Below are positions 1-6,398 of a stretch of 8,690 nucleotides of DNA, piece after piece (position 1 is the first letter of the stretch; each line of letters begins with the position of its first letter). The stretch spans positions 1-8,690 of the forward strand of contig JAGVZJ010000040.1 of assembly GCA_018302725.1 (NCBI GenBank). The letters run 5' to 3'. Source of the DNA: Candidatus Woesearchaeota archaeon (GTDB lineage Archaea > Nanobdellota > Nanobdellia > SCGC-AAA011-G17 > GW2011-AR20). The translations under genes were made by a program, and so were the position numbers. A model generated the notes under the pieces. The model ran no database searches. It saw only the letters and a list, made by a program, of their open reading frames with translations, and had not been told where the DNA came from.

Positions 1-1326
1 ATGGAAATAATGACTATTGGCGGTTATAGTGAAGTAGGGAAGAATATGACCGCTGTAAAAGTAAAGGATGAAATTGTGATTTTTGATATGGGCCTGTATC
101 TCCCTAGCATTCTTAGATTCCAAGAAGAAGGTGACCCTAGAGATTTAAGTAAAAAAGAGTTGATAAAGATTGGCGCAATTCCAGACGACACAGTAATAGA
201 AAAGGAGAGCTCAAAAGTTAAAGCTATAATCCTAGGGCATGGGCATCTTGACCATATTGGAGCACTACCTTTTATGGTGTTAAATTATAGCTGTCCTGTA
301 ATTGGCACTCCCTACACAATAGGAATCCTAAAAACTTTGTTAAATGACAAAAAGATCAACATAGACCACAGGTTGAAGGAGCTTAATACAAACAGTCTAA
401 TCAAGATTTCAGATAAACTAAGTCTAGAGTTTGTAAATATCACACATTCCACTCTTCAAACATCAATAACAGTTCTTCATACCCCTGAAGGGAAGGTAGT
501 TTATACGAATGATTTTAAGCTTGACAATCATCCAGTTGTTGGTAAAAAACCAAACTATGAAAAAATTAAAGAATTAGGAGATGGAAGCGTAAAAGTATTG
601 ATTCTAGACTCTTTAAACTCAATATTCCAGATGAAAACGCCCAGTGAAAAGGTTGCTAGAGAGATGTTAAAAGATGTCGTTCTAGGTGTAAACACAGAAA
701 AGAAAGCAATTGTTGTCACAACTTTCTCAAGTCATATTGCTCGATTAAAAAGCATTATTGATTTTGGAACTCACTTAAACAGAAAGATAATCTTCCTTGG
801 AAGAAGTTTGGAAAAATATGTCGGAACTGCTGAAAAGCTAAAATTGATAAACTTTAAAGAGAAGATAGAAATCATAGGGTTTAGAGAGAATGTAAAAAAA
901 AGGCTCAAAAGGATAATGAAGGATAAAGGGAAATACCTTATTGTATGTACTGGAAATCAGGGAGAGCCAGATGCAGTACTGGCAAGAATGGCACGTAAGG
1001 ATTTGCCCTGGAAGTTTGAATCAGGAGATATTGTAATATTCTCATGCAGAACTATTCCAACAGTAGAGACCATTGCTAACAGGGAAGAGCTTGAAAAAAA
1101 TCTTAGAAAGTCAGGAGTCAGAGTGTTCAAAGACATACATGTTTCAGGTCATGCCTCCTTAGAGGACCACAGGGACATGATAGAGATGATAAAACCCCAA
1201 CATATCATCCCAAGTCATGGAGACTTTGAGAAAGTAAGGGGGATTTTAGAATTAGGGAAAGAAATAAAATACAAAGAAGGTAAAAACATTCATTGCGCAG
1301 AAAACGGTGAAATAATCAAAGTTTAG
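1..1326 (+). CDS. rnj: Archaeal ribonuclease J (metallo-beta-lactamase/beta-CASP RNase)
   Basis: This is a 441-residue metallo-beta-lactamase/beta-CASP nuclease of the RNase J family, cytoplasmic, known in archaea for 5'-3' exonucleolytic RNA decay and maturation. Seen in the sequence: the opening GGYSEVGKNMTA with D29 of IFDMG; the metal-binding motif 2, HGHLDH, at residues 80-85; a further ligand H149 in THSTLQTS; D171 in TNDFKLD; the beta-CASP region (about 200-350) with TGNQGEPDAVLARMA near 317-331; and the closing motifs VSGHAS (H384), H390 and PSHGD (H406), which belong to the RNA-specific beta-CASP signature. The length is normal for archaeal RNase J, which lacks the long C-terminal domain of bacterial RNase J. 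The first ATG of the window is a plausible start because the conserved N-terminus begins right there. The upstream promoter is outside the window. All expected metal ligands are present, so activity is expected. Confidence 0.93.
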   Translation: MEIMTIGGYSEVGKNMTAVKVKDEIVIFDMGLYLPSILRFQEEGDPRDLSKKELIKIGAIPDDTVIEKESSKVKAIILGHGHLDHIGALPFMVLNYSCPVIGTPYTIGILKTLLNDKKINIDHRLKELNTNSLIKISDKLSLEFVNITHSTLQTSITVLHTPEGKVVYTNDFKLDNHPVVGKKPNYEKIKELGDGSVKVLILDSLNSIFQMKTPSEKVAREMLKDVVLGVNTEKKAIVVTTFSSHIARLKSIIDFGTHLNRKIIFLGRSLEKYVGTAEKLKLINFKEKIEIIGFRENVKKRLKRIMKDKGKYLIVCTGNQGEPDAVLARMARKDLPWKFESGDIVIFSCRTIPTVETIANREELEKNLRKSGVRVFKDIHVSGHASLEDHRDMIEMIKPQHIIPSHGDFEKVRGILELGKEIKYKEGKNIHCAENGEIIKV

Positions 1327-1330
1327 ATAA

Positions 1331-1342
1331 TTTTATATATAA
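1331..1342 (+). promoter_or_regulatory. TATA box of the pilin gene
   Basis: TTTTATATATAA lies in the 47-base gap between RNase J and the pilin gene. A start site about 26 bases downstream of its centre would fall near 1361-1364, leaving a leader of about ten bases that just contains the Shine-Dalgarno sequence. This suggests the pilin is transcribed separately from RNase J. The call rests on sequence match and spacing only. Confidence 0.6.
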
Positions 1343-1362
1343 TACCTTATTATTTCTAGCAA

Positions 1363-1368
1363 GGGGTG
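1363..1368 (+). promoter_or_regulatory. Shine-Dalgarno sequence of the pilin gene
   Basis: GGGGTG lies five bases before the ATG at 1374 and matches the archaeal anti-Shine-Dalgarno end of 16S rRNA (GGAGGTG-like) apart from one base. It fixes the start codon. The other start codons in this window lack a match this good at this spacing, so the gene stands out as leadered and probably strongly translated. Confidence 0.65.
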
Positions 1369-1373
1369 TTTCA

Positions 1374-1835
1374 ATGTTTAACAAAAAAGCTCAGGCCGCA
1401 ATGGAGTTCTTAATGACCTATGGTTGGGCTATCATGATCGTTCTTATCGGTATTGGAGCATTATTCTTCCTAGGTGTTTTCAATCCATCAACCCCTTCAG
1501 TATGTAATGTTGCCTCTCCTTTTATATGCCAGGATGTAAGGCTTACTGCTTCGCCTACAGTTGCTTCTGAAATTACTTTGGTAATAGCTGCTACTGGGAT
1601 AGATTCAGCAACGATAAGTAACATCAAGGTGAATGGAGGGGATTGTGGAATAACAACCCCTGCTGGTGGAAACATAAACAGCGCAAAAAGTGCACCAGTA
1701 TCAGTAAAGTGTACGCCTGCCTCCCTTTCTGAAGGAACCAAGGTCTCTGGAACATTTTTAATAACTTTTACAAAACAATTTGGAGTTTCACATAAAGTAG
1801 AGGGGTCTTTCTCAGGCGTAGTAGAAAAGGCTTAA
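1374..1835 (+). CDS. Class III signal-peptide protein (type IV pilin/archaellin-like)
   Basis: A 153-residue pilin-like structural subunit. The N-terminus reads MFNKKAQAAMEFLMTYGW: a short basic leader, then Q7 and E11 (glutamine at +1, glutamate at +5 after cleavage between A6 and Q7), then a hydrophobic helix to about residue 36. This is the class III signal-peptide arrangement processed by archaeal prepilin peptidases (FlaK/EppA/PibD family), where the helix forms the filament core. The rest is a Thr/Ser/Gly-rich, beta-prone extracellular domain with four cysteines (C44, C52, C91, C113), enough for two disulfides. It has its own TATA box and a strong ribosome-binding site, as expected for an abundant filament protein. 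It converges on the minus-strand gene at 2299-1832 and their stop codons overlap within CTTAAG. Whether it builds adhesive pili or archaellum-like filaments cannot be told, because no assembly ATPase is in view. Confidence 0.85.
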   Translation: MFNKKAQAAMEFLMTYGWAIMIVLIGIGALFFLGVFNPSTPSVCNVASPFICQDVRLTASPTVASEITLVIAATGIDSATISNIKVNGGDCGITTPAGGNINSAKSAPVSVKCTPASLSEGTKVSGTFLITFTKQFGVSHKVEGSFSGVVEKA

Positions 1836-2299
1836 GGTTTACTGAACTTAATTAGACATTCTTTATTTTCTTTTAATACTTCTCCATTTTCAGCAGAAAT
1901 ATTTAAGTTAACAACATTCAGATCCCCAAGCAATAAAGTAATGTTCCAAATCAGTCTTTTCTTGTTCTGTAGTATCACTATCTTCTTTTTTACTCCATTA
2001 TACTTGCTATTAACATTGTCTAACACAACATTTATATCCTTCTTAACTTCTTCAATATTTATCCCAGATATCAATTCTTTATCCTCGCTAAACACATCGT
2101 CATTAGGCATGACTTCAATATCTTTGTCAACTTTAAAAGAAGTCATTTTCCCAGTATCCTTATTGTAAAAATCAAATTGCCAAAACTCTTCTTTATCCTC
2201 CAGCATAGTAAAACAGCCACTAAGAAAAGATTCTTTGTTTTCTCTCTTCCAGTTCTTAAAAACAATTGAGTGGTTTAATTTATTAAAGAAACCTAACAT
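1832..2299 (-). CDS. Conserved hypothetical protein with PepSY-like C-terminal region
   Basis: A 155-residue soluble protein without signal peptide or membrane segment. The N-terminal part (residues 5-55) has the pattern FNKL-x6-F-x2-W, then F-L-S-G-C-F and a W-Q-F-D-F-Y-N core followed by KMTSFKV. The C-terminal part (about 78-147) contains an amphipathic helix (INIEEVKKDINVVLD), then strand-rich WNITLL and LNVVNLNISAENGEVL. The closing 'hydrophobic strand, D/E-N-G-E-V-L' pattern resembles PepSY/peptidase-propeptide folds. I recall related small proteins in DPANN genomes, but I know no function. It is the last gene of the ThrRS unit: its ATG overlaps the end of the ThrRS C-terminal frame by seven bases, so translational coupling is likely. 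Its stop overlaps that of the convergent pilin. The domain suggestion is tentative; the gene itself is well supported by the tight packing. Confidence 0.72.
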   Translation of the reverse strand: MLGFFNKLNHSIVFKNWKRENKESFLSGCFTMLEDKEEFWQFDFYNKDTGKMTSFKVDKDIEVMPNDDVFSEDKELISGINIEEVKKDINVVLDNVNSKYNGVKKKIVILQNKKRLIWNITLLLGDLNVVNLNISAENGEVLKENKECLIKFSKP

Positions 2300-2700
2300 T
2301 TTCTGCTTTCTACATCCTTCACTAAATTGTCTATGAAAGCCTTTAAATCCACCCCAAACTTAACTTTTCCATTGCTCTCTCTAACAGCTAATGTTTTATT
2401 CTTAACTTCCTTATCTCCTATAGTAACAATTAATGCAGCTTTTTCAACCTCTGCATCTCTAACTTTCTTTCCAATTGATTCAGATCTGTCATCTAGCTCT
2501 ACTCTAATCATTTTCTCCTTAAGCATCTTAACTACTTTATTTGCATACTCCCCATTAGAGTCATTGACTGTTACAATTTTAACCTGAACTGGAGCCAGCC
2601 ATAATGGGAAGTTGCCGACATAATGCTCTATTAAGAAAGCCATAAACCTTTCATGAGTAGATAGCGGAGCTCTATGGATAACAAAGACTTCTTTGTTCAT
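2293..2700 (-). CDS. thrS: Threonyl-tRNA synthetase, C-terminal piece (motif 3 and anticodon-binding domain)
   Basis: A 135-residue frame holding the C-terminal part of a class II threonyl-tRNA synthetase. Residues 8-19 read IHRAPLSTHERF, which is motif 3; H9 matches the third zinc ligand (H511 in E. coli ThrRS) and R18 matches the motif 3 arginine (R520). The rest (about 24-130), starting EHYVGNFPLWLAPVQV, is the HGTP-type anticodon-binding domain, with the conserved IGKKVRDAE and IGDKEV segments, and appears complete. It cannot work alone because it lacks motifs 1 and 2. It begins ten bases after the stop of the N-terminal piece, in a frame offset by one base. Codons before its ATG would add D-K-D-G-S, matching the loop normally found just before motif 3, so the ATG may be an ordinary internal methionine of a once continuous gene. 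It overlaps the downstream PepSY-like gene by seven bases. Confidence 0.88.
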   Translation of the reverse strand: MNKEVFVIHRAPLSTHERFMAFLIEHYVGNFPLWLAPVQVKIVTVNDSNGEYANKVVKMLKEKMIRVELDDRSESIGKKVRDAEVEKAALIVTIGDKEVKNKTLAVRESNGKVKFGVDLKAFIDNLVKDVESRKC

Positions 2701-2728
2701 GCTTCCATCCTTATCCTAAATCAAGCTG
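2701..2728 (-). other. Break in the threonyl-tRNA synthetase reading frame
   Basis: On the minus strand the codons for I-Q-L-D-L-G are followed at once by TAA, ten more bases and then the ATG of the second piece, one base out of phase. In known ThrRS proteins about ten residues (consensus like x-x-P-E-R-F-x-L-x-Y) separate L-D-F from the loop before motif 3; here nothing encodes them in any frame. Simple restoration of frame would still leave this gap, so the event looks like a deletion of about 29-32 bases (a length equal to 2 modulo 3). Two AGGAT copies flank the junction (2717-2713 and 2711-2707). A true gene split or an assembly error are the alternatives. Confidence 0.75.
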
Positions 2729-3991
2729 TATAGTAGACATTGTCTCCTCTCTACCTGTAACCGCTTTGAACTGCACATCTACTTTAGGACCATAAAAAGC
2801 AGCTTCATCATCAGCTTCAACAAACTTAACCTTAAGCCTTTTCAAGACTTTTCTTATAGCTGCTTCTGTATATTCCCAGTTCTTTGGTTCACTAATATAC
2901 TTCTTCCTATTCTTCGAATTCCATTTTGACAGCCTAAACCAGTAATCCTTCAATCCAAAAATCGCATAATATTCTTGGATCAATTGTATTACATTGGAAA
3001 ATTCTTCTTCTATCTGATCTTTTCTGCAGTAAATGTGCGCATCATTCATACTCAGCATTCTTACTCTTAGCAATCCGGCTAATGTTCCAGACAACTCATT
3101 TCTGTAACAGGTTCCGTATTCTGCAATTTTCAATGGCAAATCTCTATAACTTCTTAAATCATTTTTATAGACCAAATGGTGATGCGGACAATTCATAGCT
3201 CTTAAATAATAAGTTCCATCATCCATCTTCATAGGAGGGTACATTGAGTCCTCATAATAGGGAAGATGTCCTGACTGTTCATACAGTTCTTTCTTCGCAA
3301 GGTGAGGGGTTGTTACTCTTAAGTATCCTGCTTCTCGCTCTTTCTCTTTAGCCAGTTCCTCTATTTCTTCCTTAATTATATTCCCATTGGGCAACCAGAT
3401 TGGTAGCCCCTTTCCTACCAAATTTGAGATAGTAAATATCTTCATATCCTTCCCAATCTTAATGTGGTTTCTTCTTTCAATCTCTTCTAACAAGGTAAGA
3501 TAACCATCCAATTCTTTCTCTGAATAAAATGCAGTTCCATATATTCTGGTGAGCATTTTGTTTTTAGAATCACCTTTCCAATATGCACCAGCTATTCTTA
3601 ATAATTTAAAATGTTTAATCTCAGAAGTATTTTTCACATGAGGACCGTTGCACAAGTCTTCAAACATATCCCCTGTTTTATAAAATGAAATTTCTCCTTT
3701 GAGTTCGTCCAGCAGTTCAATTTTGTAAGGTTCATCTTTCAGCTTTTTCTTTGCTTCAAGTTTACTAACCTTCTCTTTCTTAAATGGAAGATTCTTTTTC
3801 ACAATCCTCCTCATCTCATTCTCTATCTTTGACAAATCATCTTCTATAACTTTTAAGTTATCAAAATCATAGTAAAACCCTTCTTCAATAGAAGGTCCGA
3901 TTGCAAGCTTAGCCTTAGGGTATAACCTCTTTATTGCGGCAGCTAGAATATGGGATGTAGAGTGTCTTAGTGATTCTAAAGATTTTTCCAT
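2711..3991 (-). CDS. thrS: Threonyl-tRNA synthetase, N-terminal piece (editing domain and motifs 1-2), TGS-less bacterial type
   Basis: A 426-residue frame of a class II synthetase that charges tRNA-Thr and clears Ser-tRNA-Thr. It starts directly at the editing (TGS-associated, second additional) domain: H10-S-T-S-H14 and C114-N-G-P-H118 are its catalytic/zinc motifs (HxxxH and CxxxH). The usual N-terminal TGS domain is absent. From about 180 comes the catalytic core: GLPIWLPNG (motif 1 region), zinc ligand C268 in RAMNCPHH, motif 2 with R297-N-E and the LLRVRML loop, zinc ligand H319 in NDAHIYC, then AAFYGPKVDVQF and STIQLDL. This is the bacterial-type enzyme, unlike the archaeal ThrRS with a DTD-like editing domain. 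The frame ends in TAA right after IQLDLG, before the conserved PERF-like segment and motif 3, which follow in another frame. A TATA box lies about 26 bases before the ATG, so the mRNA is probably leaderless. Confidence 0.9.
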   Translation of the reverse strand: MEKSLESLRHSTSHILAAAIKRLYPKAKLAIGPSIEEGFYYDFDNLKVIEDDLSKIENEMRRIVKKNLPFKKEKVSKLEAKKKLKDEPYKIELLDELKGEISFYKTGDMFEDLCNGPHVKNTSEIKHFKLLRIAGAYWKGDSKNKMLTRIYGTAFYSEKELDGYLTLLEEIERRNHIKIGKDMKIFTISNLVGKGLPIWLPNGNIIKEEIEELAKEKEREAGYLRVTTPHLAKKELYEQSGHLPYYEDSMYPPMKMDDGTYYLRAMNCPHHHLVYKNDLRSYRDLPLKIAEYGTCYRNELSGTLAGLLRVRMLSMNDAHIYCRKDQIEEEFSNVIQLIQEYYAIFGLKDYWFRLSKWNSKNRKKYISEPKNWEYTEAAIRKVLKRLKVKFVEADDEAAFYGPKVDVQFKAVTGREETMSTIQLDLG

Positions 3992-4012
3992 TTTTTAAAA
4001 ATTGTTTTAGGA

Positions 4013-4022
4013 TTATATAAAA
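4013..4022 (-). promoter_or_regulatory. TATA box of the threonyl-tRNA synthetase unit
   Basis: On the minus strand TTTTATATAA is centred about 26 bases before the ATG at 3991, the spacing expected if transcription starts at or next to the start codon. No ribosome-binding site precedes the ATG, which fits a leaderless message. It lies back to back with the plus-strand TATA box of the Ig-like gene. Confidence 0.6.
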
Positions 4023-4036
4023 TTAACGACAGTAAA

Positions 4037-4045
4037 CTATATAAA
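4037..4045 (+). promoter_or_regulatory. TATA box of the Ig-like surface protein gene
   Basis: CTATATAAA is centred about 27 bases before the ATG at 4068, so the transcript probably begins at or within a few bases of the start codon. The A-rich bases between box and ATG hold no Shine-Dalgarno match. With the minus-strand TATA box it forms a compact divergent promoter of 76 bases. Confidence 0.6.
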
Positions 4046-4067
4046 CTAATTCCTACTAAAAAATAGT

Positions 4068-5849
4068 ATGAAAAGAGGGCATTACATAACTTTCTTGTTT
4101 TTAATTCTATTAATCCCCTCTGCCAATGCATTAGTAGAAATGGGGGATTTCACAAAAGAGAAGTATAATGTGGGGGATAAAGTAGACTTAGATGTAAAGG
4201 TTGAGTTAAACAAAGATTTTAAAGGGTTTTTCTACATAAAAATAGTTTGCCCTGCCACAACAATTCCTCTAATGACCAAAATCTTGGATTTAAAGACCAA
4301 TCAGGAGGTATTTCTTGAAGAAACAGTCTCCATTCCAGATGCCCCAGGAAATTGCAACTTTTTAGCTGAATTAAAAGGTGAAGAATCAGATGAATCCAAA
4401 CCGTTTACAATAACAAGGGATCTTATTGGCATATTTAAGGTAGATAAAAACGAAATACAGCTAGGGCAAATGGTTAGATTAACCGGTCAGATATTAAGGC
4501 TAAGCCAGACTAATGTGGATGGAAAAGCCACATTATCCATAAGAAATGGAGGGGAAATAATTGATGTAGAATCTGTTGACGTAGATAACGGAGTATTAAC
4601 ATATACATTCAATGCAGATAATGTTCCTCAGGGGCCTTATTCAATTGATACATATATTTTTGATATACTTGGAAACGAAATGTCTTTTGGAAATGTGACA
4701 AAATTTGATGTAACAGGAGAAATAAAACTTGATGTAGAATTAAATAAGGAAGAAATCCTCCCAGGAGAGGAACTAATAGTGTCTGGCAGTGCAAAATACA
4801 AACAGCTTTCCGGAGCCTCAGCAATACAATTAACAGTAAATGGAGAAAATGTGATACTTAATCAGGGAGGGGTATTTTCATATTCTTACATAATAAATGA
4901 AAAAGAAAAAAGCGGACAAAACACACTAACGGTAACTGCAAAAGACAATGCTGGAAATTTTGGTGAAAAAACATTTACTTACACAATCCTTCCTGTTCCA
5001 ACAGAAATCTCTTTGTTTGTTCCTCAAGAAGAAGTTCTTCCAGGTGAAAACTTAGAAATAACCTCCTCCTTGTACGATCAGGCAGGAGACAAAATGGCAG
5101 GAGGAGTAAAAATAGAAGTATTTGACAAAGCTGGAAATCTCATAACAACAGGAAAAGGTAAGGTATCCCTAACCATAGGGCAGTTTGCACCTCCTGAGAT
5201 AATGAAGGTTAAAGCAAGCTATGAAGCGCTCGTTTCAGAAGACGAATTTTCAGTGGGAGAAAAACTAGAATTTGAAGCAACAACAGATGGAACAGGGGTA
5301 ATAATCAGAAACATAGGAAATGTAAAGTTCGAAGGAGAGGTAGAAATCCTAGCAGGAAGTGAGAGTTCATTTGAAAAATTAGTTTTAAGGGTAGACGAGA
5401 CAAAGAAAATAAGCTTAGAGGATAGAGCAGGAACTTATGAGTTAACAGTTCTTGCAGCAGGCAATGAACTCAACCTTGGAGAAGTCACAATAACTGATGA
5501 AAGAAGCGTTTTTAGTAGATTAACAACCCCGCTAACAGGAAATGTGGCAGGAATAGATGGGAAGGGTACAGGAGTGCTCGGTTACATGTTAGTTGCAGTT
5601 GTTTTAATAGCCTTCATAGTTGGGTTTTATTTTGTTAAGGCCAGAGATGTAGAGAAATTTGAAGTGTCCAGGGAAAAAGAAAGAAGGGAGGCTAAGCTAT
5701 TTAAGGCAAGAGTGTTAAGACAAAGGGAGGAGAGCAAAAGAAGAACCTTTGGAAGAGAAATTTCTCCTGATGAAGCGAAGAAATTCAGAGAGCAATTTTT
5801 GAGAAATGTCAGGTCTACCGAGTCAAAAGGTAGAAACCAATTCATTTAA
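4068..5849 (+). CDS. Secreted membrane-anchored protein with Ig-like repeats and charged cytoplasmic tail
   Basis: A 593-residue surface protein. Residues 1-21 form a Sec signal peptide (MKRGHY, then a hydrophobic stretch, cleavage after ANA). Then come about four beta-sandwich modules with a recurring opening of hydrophobic strand, G-(D/Q/E)-x-(V/L): near 34-40 (YNVGDKVDL), 130-139 (QLGQMVRLTG), 230-240 (ILPGEELIVSG) and 322-330 (EVLPGENLEI), plus a CARDB/Ig-like part at 395-475. NTLTVTAKDNAGNFGEKTFTY (285-305 region) is a classic bacterial/archaeal Ig-like edge. C61 and C96 could pair. A linker with TPLTGNVAG leads to one membrane helix at about 504-523. The 70-residue tail is rich in Arg, Lys and Glu and predicted helical, so the protein likely spans the envelope with its repeats outside. 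Function is unknown; adhesion, S-layer support or sensing are possible. It is convergent with the methyltransferase gene with an eight-base overlap. Confidence 0.8.
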   Translation: MKRGHYITFLFLILLIPSANALVEMGDFTKEKYNVGDKVDLDVKVELNKDFKGFFYIKIVCPATTIPLMTKILDLKTNQEVFLEETVSIPDAPGNCNFLAELKGEESDESKPFTITRDLIGIFKVDKNEIQLGQMVRLTGQILRLSQTNVDGKATLSIRNGGEIIDVESVDVDNGVLTYTFNADNVPQGPYSIDTYIFDILGNEMSFGNVTKFDVTGEIKLDVELNKEEILPGEELIVSGSAKYKQLSGASAIQLTVNGENVILNQGGVFSYSYIINEKEKSGQNTLTVTAKDNAGNFGEKTFTYTILPVPTEISLFVPQEEVLPGENLEITSSLYDQAGDKMAGGVKIEVFDKAGNLITTGKGKVSLTIGQFAPPEIMKVKASYEALVSEDEFSVGEKLEFEATTDGTGVIIRNIGNVKFEGEVEILAGSESSFEKLVLRVDETKKISLEDRAGTYELTVLAAGNELNLGEVTITDERSVFSRLTTPLTGNVAGIDGKGTGVLGYMLVAVVLIAFIVGFYFVKARDVEKFEVSREKERREAKLFKARVLRQREESKRRTFGREISPDEAKKFREQFLRNVRSTESKGRNQFI

Positions 5850-6318
5850 TCTTTTTTACCACAAATACAATATCTTTCTCTTCTTCAATTTCTTTAAATT
5901 TAAAATACTTATTCATTAACCCTCTAAATATCTCTAACCTTCTTGATCTTTTTAAAAATGTTATCACAATATTGCCATTAGAAGAAACTCTAATAACCTC
6001 CCTTAGTGCCTTCCCCATATTTTTTATATTCTGAAATGCAGTTAAGGAGATAATGGTGTTAAATGAACCATCTTTAAACGGCAGGCTTTCAGCATTAGCG
6101 TAAACACAGTTCTTAGGAGCCATCTTTAGCATTTCTTTGTTATTGTCTATACCAATAGAATCTTTAGTCAGAAAATTAGTCGAAATCCCAGTCCCACAAC
6201 CAATGTCTAGTAAAGGGGAGATAACCTCCACCTCATTTTTGATAAGATTTAACTTTCTAATCTGTTCTTCTTTATACAGCTCATTATAGCTTTTTGCAAC
6301 AACTGAATAAAACTTCAT
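5842..6318 (-). CDS. Class I SAM-dependent methyltransferase, small
   Basis: A 158-residue Rossmann-fold methyltransferase resembling the Methyltransf_11 family. Visible motifs: an N-terminal helix with SVVAKSYNELYKEEQ (5-19) typical of this family; motif I LLDIGCGTG (36-44), the SAM-binding glycine loop; motif II GID (57-59), whose acidic residue binds the SAM ribose; NAESLPFKDGSFNTIIS (75-91), the motif III/IV region; and LREVIRVSSNGNIVITF (105-121), the post-I helix-strand. It is shorter than typical members because the C-terminal part after about 121 is only 37 residues, but it ends in a plausible final strand (DIVFVVKKIK), so it looks like a minimal full enzyme and not a fragment. The substrate cannot be inferred. 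The start is supported by the family N-terminus and by a TATA box 26 bases upstream. Its stop overlaps the end of the convergent Ig-like gene. Confidence 0.85.
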   Translation of the reverse strand: MKFYSVVAKSYNELYKEEQIRKLNLIKNEVEVISPLLDIGCGTGISTNFLTKDSIGIDNNKEMLKMAPKNCVYANAESLPFKDGSFNTIISLTAFQNIKNMGKALREVIRVSSNGNIVITFLKRSRRLEIFRGLMNKYFKFKEIEEEKDIVFVVKKIK

Positions 6319-6337
6319 AAAACCAATATTTTAACAG

Positions 6338-6349
6338 AATTTATAAATC
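6338..6349 (-). promoter_or_regulatory. TATA box of the methyltransferase gene
   Basis: The minus strand reads GATTTATAAATT, centred about 26 bases before the ATG at 6318, matching a leaderless start. The core ATTTATAAAT is palindromic and could also be read on the plus strand, but there it would be some 55 bases from the next ATG. Confidence 0.55.
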
Positions 6350-6360
6350 TTAAGAATAGT

Positions 6361-6369
6361 TTTTTAAAC
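6361..6369 (+). promoter_or_regulatory. Probable TATA box of the prepilin-like gene at 6399
   Basis: TTTTTAAAC is centred about 34 bases before the ATG at 6399, giving a predicted leader of about eight bases. The bases right before the ATG are AAAAGAGG, purine-rich but touching the ATG and so badly spaced for a Shine-Dalgarno site. The box is a weaker match than the others in the window. Confidence 0.4.
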
Positions 6370-6398
6370 CTAAGAGTTATTAATTCTTTAAAAAGAGG

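Noticed and set aside
1418..1741. Minus-strand open frame of 107 codons inside the pilin gene
   Set aside because: The plus strand encodes a clear class III signal-peptide protein with promoter and ribosome-binding site; the reverse frame is a shadow.
2327..2587. Plus-strand open frame of 86 codons
   Set aside because: Antisense to the anticodon-binding domain of ThrRS, with Ser/Thr/Leu-rich sequence typical of reverse reading of AT-rich genes.
6338..6349. Palindromic ATTTATAAAT as an operator or dyad-binding site
   Set aside because: Its position fits a TATA box for the methyltransferase gene, and short AT palindromes are common by chance here.
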